This document shows positions 24,487-33,327 of a DNA stretch of 64,000 nt, piece after piece. The stretch covers positions 1-64,000 of the forward strand of contig UQMF01000009.1 in assembly GCA_900542145.1 (NCBI GenBank), in the 5' to 3' direction. Numbering within the stretch: position 1 is the first letter of the stretch; each line of letters starts with the position of its first letter. Source of the DNA: an uncultured Oscillospiraceae bacterium (GTDB taxonomy: Bacteria > Bacillota > Clostridia > Oscillospirales > Ruminococcaceae). The position numbers and the translations under genes are program-made. A model generated the notes under the pieces. The model made no database searches. It saw only the letters and a program-made list of their open reading frames with translations, and was not told the origin of the DNA.

Positions 24487-26171
24487 GCCTCCAGGTCAAT
24501 TGATGTGATGGGATTTACGACGGGCTTTCCGGCAGGGATCATCGGCAGTACGTTGATATCTCTGTCGATTCGTACTTCGATCATTACCGGAGCGGATTTG
24601 GAGATCTCAAGCGCTTCCATGAGAACCGGAGCGATATCCTCGGTCTTTTCGATGACGAAAGTTCTGATACCGAATGCTTCGCCAAGCTTCACATAGTCAA
24701 TGTGGCGTGCGTCCAGCGTGGTTTCAGAGAAGTGCTTGCTGTAGAACAGGCGCTGCCACTGACGTACCATGCCGAGTACACTATTATTAATTACAATTTC
24801 CACGATGTTTATTCCGTGCGCGGAAGCTGTGATAAGCTCATTGAGGTTCATTGCGAAGGAGCCGTCGCCAGCCATGTTCACAACGGTCTTGTCAGGATTG
24901 CCGGTCTTTGCGCCGATTGCAGCGCCAAGTCCGAAGCCCATCGTGCCAAGTCCGCCGGAGGAAACGAAGCTGCGCGGATTCCTGCACTTGTAGTACTGCG
25001 CCGCCCACATCTGTGTCTGACCTACTTCGGTGGTGATGATGGCTTCGCCGTTAGTCTGGCGGTCGAGTTCCTCGATAACAGCCTCGGGAGTTACGGGAAG
25101 TTCCGGGGTGCCCTGCTGTACAGGCTCGCCGAAATCCTTGTCCAGTATTTCAGCGCACCACTCCGGGTGGGACTGCTGTGAGATCTTCGCGTTTATTGCA
25201 GCAAGTACTTCCTTCACATCGCCGGTTATGGTAGTATTCACATCAACGTTCTTGTTGAATTCAGCCGGATCGATGTCAATGTGGATCATCTTCGCCTGCT
25301 TGCCGAATACGGAGGTGTCGCCGGTCACTCTGTCGGAGAAGCGCGTGCCGATTCCGATGAACAGGTCGCAGTTGTTTAGCGCGTAGGCTGCCTTGACTGT
25401 GCCGTGCATGCCGAGCATGCCTATGTAACGGCGGTCGGTTTCATCGTATGCGCCCTGACCCATGAGAGAGCAGGAAACTGGGGCGTCAGTAAGTTCCGCG
25501 AGCTTCTTGAGTTCCTCGGAGGCTCCGGAGGAGATAACACCGCCGCCGGCGTAGATGTACGGCTTATTTGAGTTGGCGATAAGTTCAACTGCCGCATTGA
25601 TCTCATCAGCTGAAAGGGCAGGGTTCTTGTCAGGCTGCTGAGCCGGCTGGGGTACATATTCAGCCATCGCCTGAGTGATGTCCTTGGGAACGTCGATGAG
25701 CACGGGACCCTTTCTGCCGGTATTTGCGATACGGAATGCAAGTCGGATAGTGTCCGCGAGGTCGTCCACGGACTTCACGATAAAGTTGTGCTTTGTAATG
25801 GGCATAGTGATTCCTGTGATATCGACTTCCTGGAAGGAATCCAGACCAAGCAGACCGCAGGAAACGTTACCTGTAATAGCAACCAGCGGAACGGAATCCA
25901 TGTATGCAGTTGCAATACCGGTTACAAGATTGGTGGCGCCGGGACCGGAGGTAGCCAGAACCACGCCGGTCTTTCCGGTGGAACGTGCGTAGCCGTCAGC
26001 CGCATGACATGCGCCCTGCTCGTGGCATGTGATCACATGCTTGATTTTGTCGCTGTACTTGTACAGACTGTCGTAAATATTGAGAACAGCACCGCCGGGA
26101 TAGCCAAAAATAGTATCCGCGCCCTGTTCCAGTAAGCATTCAACGATTATATCAGAACCGCTAAGCTTCAT
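24483..26171 (-). CDS. ilvB: Acetolactate synthase large (catalytic) subunit
   Basis: Thiamine-diphosphate enzyme making acetolactate and acetohydroxybutyrate, the first common step of branched-chain amino acid synthesis. The 562-residue protein has the PYR domain (DTIFGYPGGAVLNIYD, catalytic Glu in ITCHEQGACHAADGYA), a central FAD-binding domain and the TPP domain (GDGSFAMNLNELITASAHGINIVEIVINN). AAGGGTGA precedes the ATG. A consensus promoter lies 63 bp upstream; no T-box or leucine leader peptide was seen in the short leader. Confidence 0.96.
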   Translation of the reverse strand: MKLSGSDIIVECLLEQGADTIFGYPGGAVLNIYDSLYKYSDKIKHVITCHEQGACHAADGYARSTGKTGVVLATSGPGATNLVTGIATAYMDSVPLVAITGNVSCGLLGLDSFQEVDITGITMPITKHNFIVKSVDDLADTIRLAFRIANTGRKGPVLIDVPKDITQAMAEYVPQPAQQPDKNPALSADEINAAVELIANSNKPYIYAGGGVISSGASEELKKLAELTDAPVSCSLMGQGAYDETDRRYIGMLGMHGTVKAAYALNNCDLFIGIGTRFSDRVTGDTSVFGKQAKMIHIDIDPAEFNKNVDVNTTITGDVKEVLAAINAKISQQSHPEWCAEILDKDFGEPVQQGTPELPVTPEAVIEELDRQTNGEAIITTEVGQTQMWAAQYYKCRNPRSFVSSGGLGTMGFGLGAAIGAKTGNPDKTVVNMAGDGSFAMNLNELITASAHGINIVEIVINNSVLGMVRQWQRLFYSKHFSETTLDARHIDYVKLGEAFGIRTFVIEKTEDIAPVLMEALEISKSAPVMIEVRIDRDINVLPMIPAGKPVVNPITSIDLEA

Positions 26172-26233
26172 TAAGAGATCACCCTTCTTCTGTATATTTT
26201 CACTGCCTGTTATATCAAACAGTACATAATATT

Positions 26234-26262
26234 ATTTTATCACATAGTTCATATATTGTCAA
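26234..26262 (-). promoter_or_regulatory. Sigma-A promoter for ilvBN
   Basis: Minus-strand TTGACA (26257-26262), 17 bp, TAAAAT (26234-26239). Confidence 0.82.
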
Positions 26263-26301
26263 CGATATATCAATAAAATTTCCCGTTTTTTGACGAAAAA
26301 A

Positions 26302-26322
26302 GCGGCAGAATGCTCTGCCGCC
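26302..26322 (-). terminator. Distal copy of a duplicated terminator hairpin
   Basis: CGGCAGAATGCTCTGCCGCC, with TTTTTTCGTC on its outer minus-strand side. It ends transcripts of the flavodoxin-like gene after they pass through the element. It matches 26512-26532 at 20 of 21 positions. Confidence 0.87.
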
Positions 26323-26511
26323 TCAGCTTTTCAAAAGGTGAAATTGCCTGCGAAGCAGGCTTTTAAAATATGTTTTTTGCCACGGGTTTCCCGAGGCAAA
26401 AAACACTGCTAACCGCACAAGTGTGCGAATTGTCGGCATAGCCGACAACGAGTGCGCGCAGTGCGGTTGCTCGGCGGAAAAGCCCCTTTAGGGGATTTTT
26501 CGACGTGCTCA
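26323..26511 (-). repeat. Multi-hairpin repeat element, copy 2 (189 bp, minus orientation)
   Basis: Read on the minus strand it begins TGAGCACGTCGAAAAA and ends TTTTGAAAAGCTGA. It aligns along its whole length with copy 1. The GTCGGCTATGCCGAC and CGCACACTTGTGCG stems and the GTTTTTTGCC/GGCAAAAAAC stem are conserved. The TTC-loop stem is GCCTGC/GCAGGC (GCTCGC/GCGGGC in copy 1), and the long-range pair is AACCGC/GCGGTT (ATCCGC/GCGGAT in copy 1), so changes are compensated. It lies downstream of the minus-strand flavodoxin-like gene, the same gene-relative orientation as copy 1. Confidence 0.9.
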
Positions 26512-26532
26512 TCGGCAGAATGCTCTGCCGCC
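26512..26532 (-). terminator. Gene-side copy of the duplicated terminator hairpin
   Basis: Second copy of the 21-bp hairpin, next to the flavodoxin-like gene. It lacks a T-run on the side facing the element, so it probably does not terminate by itself. Confidence 0.75.
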
Positions 26533-26553
26533 TGATGTTGTTGAGTTGTGCCG

Positions 26554-27039
26554 TTACTGCTTCATCATGATGTATGCGAGGACTTCCTTCAGCATGTCTT
26601 CTGATACGAAATCGCAGCCGTCCTTCAGAATTGTGACCATTTCCTCCGTGCCCGGCTTGTTCTGCTTTTCAAGATCCGTGCGAATGGTTTCGAGCAGCTT
26701 GCGCTGGAGCCATTTCAGTTTGGACATGTCGAGCTTGCCGCGCAGGTAGAATATCGGAATATCCGTCGGATTAGATTCCTTCAGTATCTCGCGGTATTTC
26801 TCGTTCGCCGGATTCATTCCTACCGCGCAGGCGCAAAGCAGGTTCCACCGCTTCTGAGCATTCTGGAGTCCCTGTATCCTGTTGGCAAAGACCCACCCGA
26901 GGAATACCGCTTCTTCGTCCTTAGGCAGAGTCTTTTTTGCTTCCTTGACGGAATATGCGGGTACGCCCAGCTTTTCCGCAAGCATTTCAGCATAGCGCTT
27001 TGTGCTGCCTGCATTGGATTCATAAATCACTGCCTTCAT
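26554..27039 (-). CDS. Flavodoxin-domain protein
   Basis: The 161-residue protein starts MKAVIYESNAGSTKRYAEMLAEKLG, a flavodoxin-like FMN phosphate-binding loop. It has the following beta-alpha pattern (EEAVFLGWVFANRIQGLQ, LLCACAVGMNP). It resembles the clostridial flavodoxin/HemG-like proteins of unknown partner. AGAAGGTG precedes the ATG. Downstream lies element copy 2 between duplicated terminator hairpins. Upstream the sensor-cyclase gene ends 12 bp before its start. Confidence 0.8.
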   Translation of the reverse strand: MKAVIYESNAGSTKRYAEMLAEKLGVPAYSVKEAKKTLPKDEEAVFLGWVFANRIQGLQNAQKRWNLLCACAVGMNPANEKYREILKESNPTDIPIFYLRGKLDMSKLKWLQRKLLETIRTDLEKQNKPGTEEMVTILKDGCDFVSEDMLKEVLAYIMMKQ

Positions 27040-27051
27040 AAAAACACCTTC

Positions 27052-28944
27052 TTAGTGGATATTGTCGGAAATACCAGCAGCCCTTTTCCGGTTCTTTTCT
27101 GAGTACATCATCTGGTCGGTCGCTCTCACCATATCCTCAAAAGACGTGGATTCATCGGTGGCAAAAGTCATTACTCCCACGCTTGCGGATATCCTGTACT
27201 TCTTGTCAGACGAAGAATTCACTGCCTCAATGTATTTGTTCATATCCCTGCGGATAACATTGCCTGAATATATACCAGGTATCACAGCGACCATTTCGTC
27301 GCCGCCCCAGCGTACGCATAACGCATTTTCGGGACTGCTATGCTTGAGCGCGTTAGCTACGGTGCAGATTGCGAAATCGCCATCGTCATGACCGTAATTG
27401 TCGTTAATGTATTTTAGGTGATCAAGGTCCGCAAGCACTACTGTCATATTTCCGTCGGAATATTTCAGAATATCGCCGTAGGAGTTTTTGAGCGCAAGCC
27501 GGTTCAGCAGGTGCGTGAGTCCGTCGCAGCGGTACATCTCCTCGATCTTTTCAGAGAGGTAGTGCTGATACTGGATAGTGCGGTACGCACCGAAGGCGCA
27601 GTTCAGCGTATTCACAATCTGGGACGCCTTGTAGTAATTCTGGATTTCGTAATTGTGGAAATTAAACACGCAATATCCCATTGAAAGTCCCATGTAATTA
27701 AGTGAAAAGATAAGAAGCGGATCGTTATGCTCTGTTAGCATATCCCTGAGGTTAGGGTGAATGAGCTGGGTTTCCATCTCTTCAATTCTTCCACGCAGAG
27801 GGTAGTTTGTGTTGTAGATGATCTTGACTTTTTCACCAAAAGAGTTATTTCTTGATTTGCTGAGAGGGTCGAAAGTGGGATCCAGACACTCAGGGTTAAG
27901 CATGATGACCATATCGTAAAAGTCGTATTTGTCAAGGATATCTGCAACCTGTGTAAAGGAATGGCATTCCATTATTCTGGATATCATGCGGAACATATGT
28001 TCTTCCTCGTTCTGATACCTGGTAAAGGAATTGTTCACATATGTCAGCTCTTCAGACGCATTCAGCACTTCGTCGGACTTACAGCCGCAGCTCTCGGATT
28101 TTTGCAGTACTGGAACCACCAGACGGCAATCCGGTGTTTTCGCTCCGGCGATCTTTTTGCTGGTTGTCTGCGCAACGCATTCAGCCAACTGGTCATTATT
28201 ACACAGGCAGGTAGTGATCCTGGGAGTGCAGAAATTTGCCTCACTGACACCATCAAAACCGGTGACGATAACGTTTTCCGGGACTTTTATTCCATGCCGT
28301 TTCAGTACATTTACTGTGGTTATCGCCATGGAATCGTTTGCGCAGATGATGGCACGGGGCAGTCTGCGGCGCCTTGTAAACAGTGCTTCTAGCGCTTCTT
28401 CAGTAGGTTTGCTCCAGAATTCTCCATAGCTTACGTCCTCGTCCGAAAACGGAACGTTGAATTCCTGGGCGACTTTGCGAACCACCTGTATACGTTCTTC
28501 GGAAAAAATGTTGTTCCTGATTCCTGCAATAAAATGGAAGTCTGTCACATGATGATCTCTGAGAACGTGACGAACTACCGATTCAAATCCCGTGGAGTAG
28601 TCGAACTTCACACTGGTACAGCCATCATGTTCACCGCCGATGGTTATCACGGGAATATTGTATTGATGCGCTTTGCTGATGAGCTCGTTTACAACTTCCT
28701 TGTTCTTTATTGCTTCATCATGAATGATTATTGCGTCCGTGATATTATAGTTTATCAGCTCAAAAACAGACTTTTCGCCCTGTTCGTCTACTGAATTCAA
28801 GTATAACTCGGAGGGTGTGCTATAAACCAGCAGACGGCAATCCCTTTCAATGAGATGTTTATTTAGAGAGGTAATGAACTCGTGATTAGTGCTGTCGTGA
28901 ATACGAGGAATGCACAAGGCCACTATGTGCTGCCCGAACAGCAT
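27052..28944 (-). CDS. LacI-type sugar-binding domain fused to a GGDEF diguanylate cyclase
   Basis: The 630-residue product has a LacI/periplasmic-binding-protein-like domain (residues 1-280: HIVALCIPRIHDSTNHEFITSLNKHL, CANDSMAITTVNVLKRHGIKVPENVIVTGFDGV). It has no N-terminal helix-turn-helix and no signal peptide, so it should act in the cytoplasm. A GAF-like middle region follows, then a GGDEF domain from about 465 (DGLTHLLNRLALK, DLDHLKYINDNYGHDDGD). The active-site motif reads RWGGDEM instead of GGDEF; the first four residues suffice for metal and GTP contacts in the family. ATG 28944 has GGGGG upstream. It probably makes c-di-GMP in response to an intracellular sugar-like ligand. Confidence 0.88.
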   Translation of the reverse strand: MLFGQHIVALCIPRIHDSTNHEFITSLNKHLIERDCRLLVYSTPSELYLNSVDEQGEKSVFELINYNITDAIIIHDEAIKNKEVVNELISKAHQYNIPVITIGGEHDGCTSVKFDYSTGFESVVRHVLRDHHVTDFHFIAGIRNNIFSEERIQVVRKVAQEFNVPFSDEDVSYGEFWSKPTEEALEALFTRRRRLPRAIICANDSMAITTVNVLKRHGIKVPENVIVTGFDGVSEANFCTPRITTCLCNNDQLAECVAQTTSKKIAGAKTPDCRLVVPVLQKSESCGCKSDEVLNASEELTYVNNSFTRYQNEEEHMFRMISRIMECHSFTQVADILDKYDFYDMVIMLNPECLDPTFDPLSKSRNNSFGEKVKIIYNTNYPLRGRIEEMETQLIHPNLRDMLTEHNDPLLIFSLNYMGLSMGYCVFNFHNYEIQNYYKASQIVNTLNCAFGAYRTIQYQHYLSEKIEEMYRCDGLTHLLNRLALKNSYGDILKYSDGNMTVVLADLDHLKYINDNYGHDDGDFAICTVANALKHSSPENALCVRWGGDEMVAVIPGIYSGNVIRRDMNKYIEAVNSSSDKKYRISASVGVMTFATDESTSFEDMVRATDQMMYSEKNRKRAAGISDNIH

Positions 28945-28987
28945 ATGAATACCCCCTTTGTTTCTTGGATCAGAATATATTTGTTTT

Positions 28988-29016
28988 ATTATACCATATC
29001 TTTTTTCATATTTCAA
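28988..29016 (-). promoter_or_regulatory. Sigma-A promoter for the LacI-GGDEF gene
   Basis: Minus-strand TTGAAA (29011-29016), 17 bp, TATAAT (28988-28993), 44 bp before the start codon. Confidence 0.82.
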
Positions 29017-29053
29017 GTACCTTTAAGCGGTCGTTTGGTATTTTTCGCTACAA

Positions 29054-29080
29054 AAAAACCAGGGGTAGCCCCCCTGGTTT
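29054..29080 (-). terminator. Terminator after the MCP gene
   Basis: AACCAGGGG/CCCCTGGTT stem followed on the minus strand by seven T residues. Confidence 0.9.
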
Positions 29081-29088
29081 CATACTGA

Positions 29089-31062
29089 TTATTCGGTGAT
29101 GAACTTTTCGACTTCTCCTGCAAGCGTGGTAGCCAGTGCAGACAGTTCCTCACTGGACGCCGCACTCTGTTCTGCTGTTGCCGTGGTAGAGTGCATTCCG
29201 GATTCTATGTGGGATATTCCCTCGGTCATCTCGGACACCGCGGACTGCTGCTCGGCAGCGGCTTCGGTGATCTCCTGCATCTGGTCGGAGATCTTGCTGA
29301 TACCATTAACAATGCTATCCATTGCAGTGTGGGCGTCTGCGGCAAGCTTTGTTCCCTTATCGACTGCAGCGAGTGAATCGTTGATGAGCGCCGTAGTATT
29401 CTGAGCAGCCTCCTGGCTCTTGGCAGCAAGGTTGCCAACCTCATCAGCAACGACCGCGAATCCCTTTCCTGCTTCACCGGCTCTTGCCGCTTCAATGGAA
29501 GCATTGAGCGCGAGTATATTGGTCTGGAATGCTATATCTTCAATTGTCTTGATGATATTCTTTATCGAAGCGGATTTATCCTTTATGTTCTCGACTGCTT
29601 CAAGAAGCTGCTTCATCAGCTCGCCGCCCTCCTGGGCGCTGCTGTTGGCTTCCTGGGCGAGTGCCGCAACATTGCTGGATACGTTGGCAGTATTGTCCGC
29701 TTTCTTCTGGATTGCGCCAATCGTATTGGATATCTTGTCAACCGCTTCGGCTTCCTTGATCGCGGTTTCCGACAGGCTTGCGGAGCCCTCGGCAACCTGC
29801 TCAGCGCCTGACTGGATATTGCTTACGCTGTTCTTTACCGTGGTCATGGCGGAATTGAGGGCTGAGGCTATCTGATTCAGCGATGTTCCTATCGTTACGA
29901 AATCCGCCTTGTACTCAATATCGGAGGAAACGGTCAAGTCGCCGTCGGCGAGCGGTTCCAGGACATCGCGTATGTCGTTAATGTATGTACGGAGCGTTTC
30001 AACGGTGCTGTAGAGAGATTCCTGAAGGACAAGCGTTTCATCGCCGGAGGGGGTGATCTCAAACGGTGTGTTGACATCGCCCTGTGAAAGGAGTTTAAGA
30101 CGTTCTGCGGAATTCTCTATAGGCTTGGAGATCTTGTTTGCAACGTTTATGGAAATGAATATGCCGAGGCAGATAAGCGCCAGGCTGACGCCAACGGCGA
30201 TTCCGAGATCAAGTAAAACGCTTCCCAGAACCTGGTCGTAATTTCCGCTGACTGCGATAGACCAGCCATCTGTTCCGGCAAGCGGCATGTAATAGGCGAG
30301 CATATTATTCTTGCCGTCGTTATATCTATATGTGCCGCTCTCGCCGCTCATCGTCTTTTCAGCGAGTTTCTTCAAGCTCTGATTGTCACTTTCAAGGTAG
30401 TTAGTGAGTGAGGTAACGATCTCGAAATCGCTTGAAGCAATTACCTGACCGTGGTTGTCAAAAATGACTATATTGCTGCCCGTGCCCATGTCGATCCTAT
30501 CAAGACCGTTGGAGAACATTGAGGTGTCCAGACCGCCGTAGATGACGTACTTCTGACCTTTGTACTGGGCAGGGGCAGCCATCATTGTTGTTACAGTGCC
30601 GTCAGTCTTTCTTATAATCGGTGCGGAAATTGCGACCTGTCCGTTGAGTGCCTTCTGGAAATATTCTCTGTCAGAGAGGTCGGTGTCGTTGTAAGTGGTT
30701 CCGTTCTCATATGCAACGGAGTAGTCCTTGAAGAGAGCCGTTTCAGCAAGCTTGGAAAGATTCTTCTGCCTGGTAACGAGCGGAATCGTCGAGTCGAAAG
30801 CGGTGCTGTCGTTGGCAGCGCTTTCGATTTCAAGGGTCAGTGATCTAATGGTATTTGTGATAACCTCGCCATAAGCCTCCGCCAGTGACTGCGTCTGGTT
30901 TGTATAGCTTGTGTTATATGCTGAAATGATACTGGTAGTCATAACTATCATCAGCGCTGAAATACATACTACCACACTGAGTATCGCAAGTCTGAGTATA
31001 CGATACTTGATTTTAGTCTGTCGTGGCAGCTTGGCTGCTAATTCCTTGATTTTTTCACTCAT
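29089..31062 (-). CDS. Methyl-accepting chemotaxis protein
   Basis: Membrane chemoreceptor of 657 residues. It has an N-terminal membrane helix (LAILSVVVCISALMIVMTTSII), an external dCache-type domain (residues 60-280), a second helix near 285-305, a HAMP region, and the cytoplasmic signalling domain with the hairpin tip DIAFQTNILALNASIEAARAGEAGKGFAVVADEVGNLAAKS. A ligand is not evident. It implies a flagellar or twitching motility system elsewhere. It has its own promoter and terminator and lies beside two c-di-GMP proteins. Confidence 0.94.
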   Translation of the reverse strand: MSEKIKELAAKLPRQTKIKYRILRLAILSVVVCISALMIVMTTSIISAYNTSYTNQTQSLAEAYGEVITNTIRSLTLEIESAANDSTAFDSTIPLVTRQKNLSKLAETALFKDYSVAYENGTTYNDTDLSDREYFQKALNGQVAISAPIIRKTDGTVTTMMAAPAQYKGQKYVIYGGLDTSMFSNGLDRIDMGTGSNIVIFDNHGQVIASSDFEIVTSLTNYLESDNQSLKKLAEKTMSGESGTYRYNDGKNNMLAYYMPLAGTDGWSIAVSGNYDQVLGSVLLDLGIAVGVSLALICLGIFISINVANKISKPIENSAERLKLLSQGDVNTPFEITPSGDETLVLQESLYSTVETLRTYINDIRDVLEPLADGDLTVSSDIEYKADFVTIGTSLNQIASALNSAMTTVKNSVSNIQSGAEQVAEGSASLSETAIKEAEAVDKISNTIGAIQKKADNTANVSSNVAALAQEANSSAQEGGELMKQLLEAVENIKDKSASIKNIIKTIEDIAFQTNILALNASIEAARAGEAGKGFAVVADEVGNLAAKSQEAAQNTTALINDSLAAVDKGTKLAADAHTAMDSIVNGISKISDQMQEITEAAAEQQSAVSEMTEGISHIESGMHSTTATAEQSAASSEELSALATTLAGEVEKFITE

Positions 31063-31133
31063 CTGAGTATTACCTCCGATAAAATAGATTTGCTTGCAAT
31101 TGCAATATGCAGCTTCTGTGGATACTATTTTAT

Positions 31134-31162
31134 ATTATATCACAAAAATTGGAGAAAATCAA
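31134..31162 (-). promoter_or_regulatory. Sigma-A promoter for the MCP gene
   Basis: Minus-strand TTGATT (31157-31162), 17 bp, TATAAT (31134-31139). Confidence 0.8.
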
Positions 31163-31388
31163 TATTTTTATGAAACAATCATCATGAAAAGTCTAATATT
31201 TGTATTTTAGTTACAAATATGCCTGCTGATATTGTAAAAAATATAAGTTTCCCAAAGCGTTTTGCACAAATCAAAGGCGGCAAATATGTTGATAACATAC
31301 AAACCGCCGAAAAAGCATTGATTGTTCCAGATAACTAATCGCCAGGAATTGACTTGCTAAAGAAAAAGTAGTAGAATTACCTTTGGAT
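31163..31388. other. Intergenic region with an imperfect hairpin, no convincing gene
   Basis: Holds an imperfect hairpin GGCGG...CCGCC at about 31276-31308 that may end the minus-strand lipoprotein transcript. A 39-codon open frame from about 31219 has no ribosome site and may be a gene remnant. Nothing else was recognised. Confidence 0.4.
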
Positions 31389-32198
31389 TTAATCCTCGAT
31401 GATATCCTGGATATCGTCCTCCGGCAGCTGTTCGTCAGTGACCTCAATGCTGACGGAACTCAGGTCGATATCATCGTAAGTTATACTGCTCCACCCCTTT
31501 GCGCTGAACATGCTGACCGTATAGCTTTCGACATCGCTGCGCCAGCCGTTCTGATCCTTTACCCAGAGATTCAGCACGACCATGTCGTTATCTTCGATGA
31601 GGTATTCTACGCCAGCAAGTTCGGTTCCCGTCTGCTGTGTGTAGTACATCTCCGCCATCTTTGCCAGCCTTGCGGCAGGGTAAAACGAGAAATTTCCGGC
31701 AGAAACTTCGGACAGGAACGTCAGTTCGTCCTGGGTCCCGAGGAAAGTCATGCTGATCACGACATGTCCCTCGTCTGTGCGTTCAAGGGTCGCATTGTAC
31801 GGGGTGAATTCCTCGCCGACGTACATTGTCATTCTGTTTTCGTTTATGGAGTACACAAAGTCCACCCCGTCAGCGTCCGCCATGGGGATTATCCGCCCGT
31901 GTATTCCGTCCTCGTCGAATATGTAGAAGTTGCCTGTGTCGTCAGTGTTGAGGGAAGTCCACACGCCCGGCGTGAAATAGTCGGACGGAGTGATGTCCAG
32001 ATTATCCAGCGGGTCCGCCAGGGAAAGTTCGTCCTCGTCCGGAATATCCTCCATGGTGCTGGAGAAAGGGATCTCCGCTGAATAGGATTCCAGGGTAACG
32101 TCCGAAGATTCGTCCGTGAACACCGGAGTTTCAGACGGGGTTCCGTTGCAGCCGCAAAGCAAAATCGGAATAACAACAACAGCGTATTTTAATTTCAT
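31389..32198 (-). CDS. Lipoprotein of unknown function
   Basis: Not recognised beyond its export signal. The 269-residue product begins with a lipoprotein signal (MKLKYAVVVIPILLCGC, Cys 17). An acidic linker rich in Asp, Glu, Ser and Pro follows to about residue 75. The mature domain has a beta-rich pattern with GRIIPMADADGVDFVYSINENRMTMYVGEEFTPYNATLERTDEGHVVISM, similar in style to the small DUF5640-like or lipocalin-like domains of clostridial lipoproteins, but I cannot assign one. CAGGAGC precedes the ATG. It diverges from mntP. Confidence 0.75.
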   Translation of the reverse strand: MKLKYAVVVIPILLCGCNGTPSETPVFTDESSDVTLESYSAEIPFSSTMEDIPDEDELSLADPLDNLDITPSDYFTPGVWTSLNTDDTGNFYIFDEDGIHGRIIPMADADGVDFVYSINENRMTMYVGEEFTPYNATLERTDEGHVVISMTFLGTQDELTFLSEVSAGNFSFYPAARLAKMAEMYYTQQTGTELAGVEYLIEDNDMVVLNLWVKDQNGWRSDVESYTVSMFSAKGWSSITYDDIDLSSVSIEVTDEQLPEDDIQDIIED

Positions 32199-32228
32199 GC
32201 AGATCAGCTCCTGAACAGTTATAGGTTC

Positions 32229-32257
32229 AGTTTAGCATATTTTTGTCCGGCTGTCAA
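32229..32257 (-). promoter_or_regulatory. Promoter for the lipoprotein gene
   Basis: Minus-strand TTGACA (32252-32257), 17 bp, TAAACT (32229-32234), 31 bp before the start codon. Confidence 0.7.
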
Positions 32258-32299
32258 TCGGGTTTCAGCAAAATCAGATGGTATTTGATTTATTTCCCC

Positions 32300-32328
32300 T
32301 TGAACATCTCTTCCATATTATGTATAAT
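32300..32328 (+). promoter_or_regulatory. Sigma-A promoter for mntP-lrgAB
   Basis: TTGAAC (32300-32305), 17 bp, TATAAT (32323-32328). The leader is only about 25 bases, too short for a yybP-ykoY manganese riboswitch. Confidence 0.82.
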
Positions 32329-32360
32329 TGAAGAAAACATGTACATAAGGGGGAGCACAT

Positions 32361-32927
32361 ATGGGGACAGCAGGATTAGTTATCCTTGCCGCAGGGCTAT
32401 CAATGGACGCATTTGCAGTATCCGTCTGCAAGGGACTTTCGCTGGGCAGGATAAAGCTAAGGCATATGCTGATAGTCGGCTTGTGGTTCGGAGGATTCCA
32501 GGCGCTCATGCCGCTCATCGGGTATCTTCTGGGCAGTGCGTTTGCGCAGGTCGTTTCTGACTTCGATCACTGGATCGCCTGCGCGCTGCTGGTGATAATT
32601 GGCAGCAATATGATAAGGGAAGCCCTTGGCGACGAAGCCGAGGAGGACACCCGGGATCCCTCCGTGGGCCCCAGGAGCATGATACTTCCGGCAGTCGCCA
32701 CAAGTATTGACGCCCTGGCAGTTGGCGTGACCTTTGCCTTTCTGGAGGTCCCGTTAGCGTTGGCTGTCGGGATCATCGGCGGAGTTGCGTTTGCTGCGTC
32801 GGCGGTGGGCGTGAAGCTTGGAAGCGTGTTCGGCGCGAAATATAAAACCGGCGCCGAGATAACCGGCGGCGTTGTACTTATATTAATAGGGTTAAAAATA
32901 CTTGCGGAGGGTCTTGGGTGGCTCTGA
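32361..32927 (+). CDS. mntP: Manganese efflux pump MntP
   Basis: Six-helix exporter that removes excess Mn(II). The 188-residue protein has the two pseudo-repeats with intramembrane Asp residues, ILAAGLSMDAFAVSVCKGL near residue 8 and LPAVATSIDALAVGVTFAFL near 108. GGVVLILIGLKILAEGL follows at the C-terminus. AGGGGGAG precedes the ATG. lrgA starts 34 bp after its stop, so the three downstream genes may share its promoter. Confidence 0.93.
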   Translation: MGTAGLVILAAGLSMDAFAVSVCKGLSLGRIKLRHMLIVGLWFGGFQALMPLIGYLLGSAFAQVVSDFDHWIACALLVIIGSNMIREALGDEAEEDTRDPSVGPRSMILPAVATSIDALAVGVTFAFLEVPLALAVGIIGGVAFAASAVGVKLGSVFGAKYKTGAEITGGVVLILIGLKILAEGLGWL

Positions 32928-32961
32928 CGCAGGAATATGTGCAGAACAAGGGAGAGATAAA

Positions 32962-33327
32962 ATGAAATTCGTAAAACAGTTCGGAATAATTCTTCTGATC
33001 ACCTTCATTGGCGAGGTGCTTCACGCGCTGCTTCCGATTCCTGTTCCGGCAGGAATCTACGGTATCGTGCTGCTTTTCCTGGGACTAAAGACCAGGCTCA
33101 TTCCGGTGAGCGAGGTAAAGGAAGCGTCATTTTTTCTTATTCAGATAATGCCGATAATGTTTATTCCGGCGGCGGTCGGGCTGATAGACACATGGGATAT
33201 TCTCGCTCCGTCCTGGATTCAGTTCCTGGTGGTTACGGTAGTTACGACGATATTTGTAATGGCGGTTTCCGGACTGGTGACCCAGGCGGTTATCCGCGCG
33301 CGTAAGAGAAAGGAGAAAAAGGCATGA
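32962..33327 (+). CDS. lrgA: LrgA/CidA-family holin-like protein
   Basis: Small membrane protein of 121 residues with four helices and the family signature LLPIPVPAGIYGIVLLFLGLKTRLI. It ends in a basic tail (RARKRKEKKA). LrgA works with LrgB in murein hydrolase control or metabolite export in other Firmicutes. ATG 32962 has GGGAGAGA upstream. It overlaps lrgB by 4 bp. Confidence 0.9.
   Translation: MKFVKQFGIILLITFIGEVLHALLPIPVPAGIYGIVLLFLGLKTRLIPVSEVKEASFFLIQIMPIMFIPAAVGLIDTWDILAPSWIQFLVVTVVTTIFVMAVSGLVTQAVIRARKRKEKKA

Noticed and set aside
26172..26233. T-box or leader peptide before ilvB
   Set aside because: The leader is about 55 bases with no T-box sequence, no run of branched-chain codons and no attenuator hairpin.
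31219..31338. A 39-codon ORF in the gap after the MCP promoter
   Set aside because: No ribosome site, no recognisable similarity, and it overlaps a hairpin; kept only as a possible remnant.
32199..32360. Possible yybP-ykoY manganese riboswitch before mntP
   Set aside because: The promoter leaves a leader of only about 25 bases and no riboswitch consensus is present.
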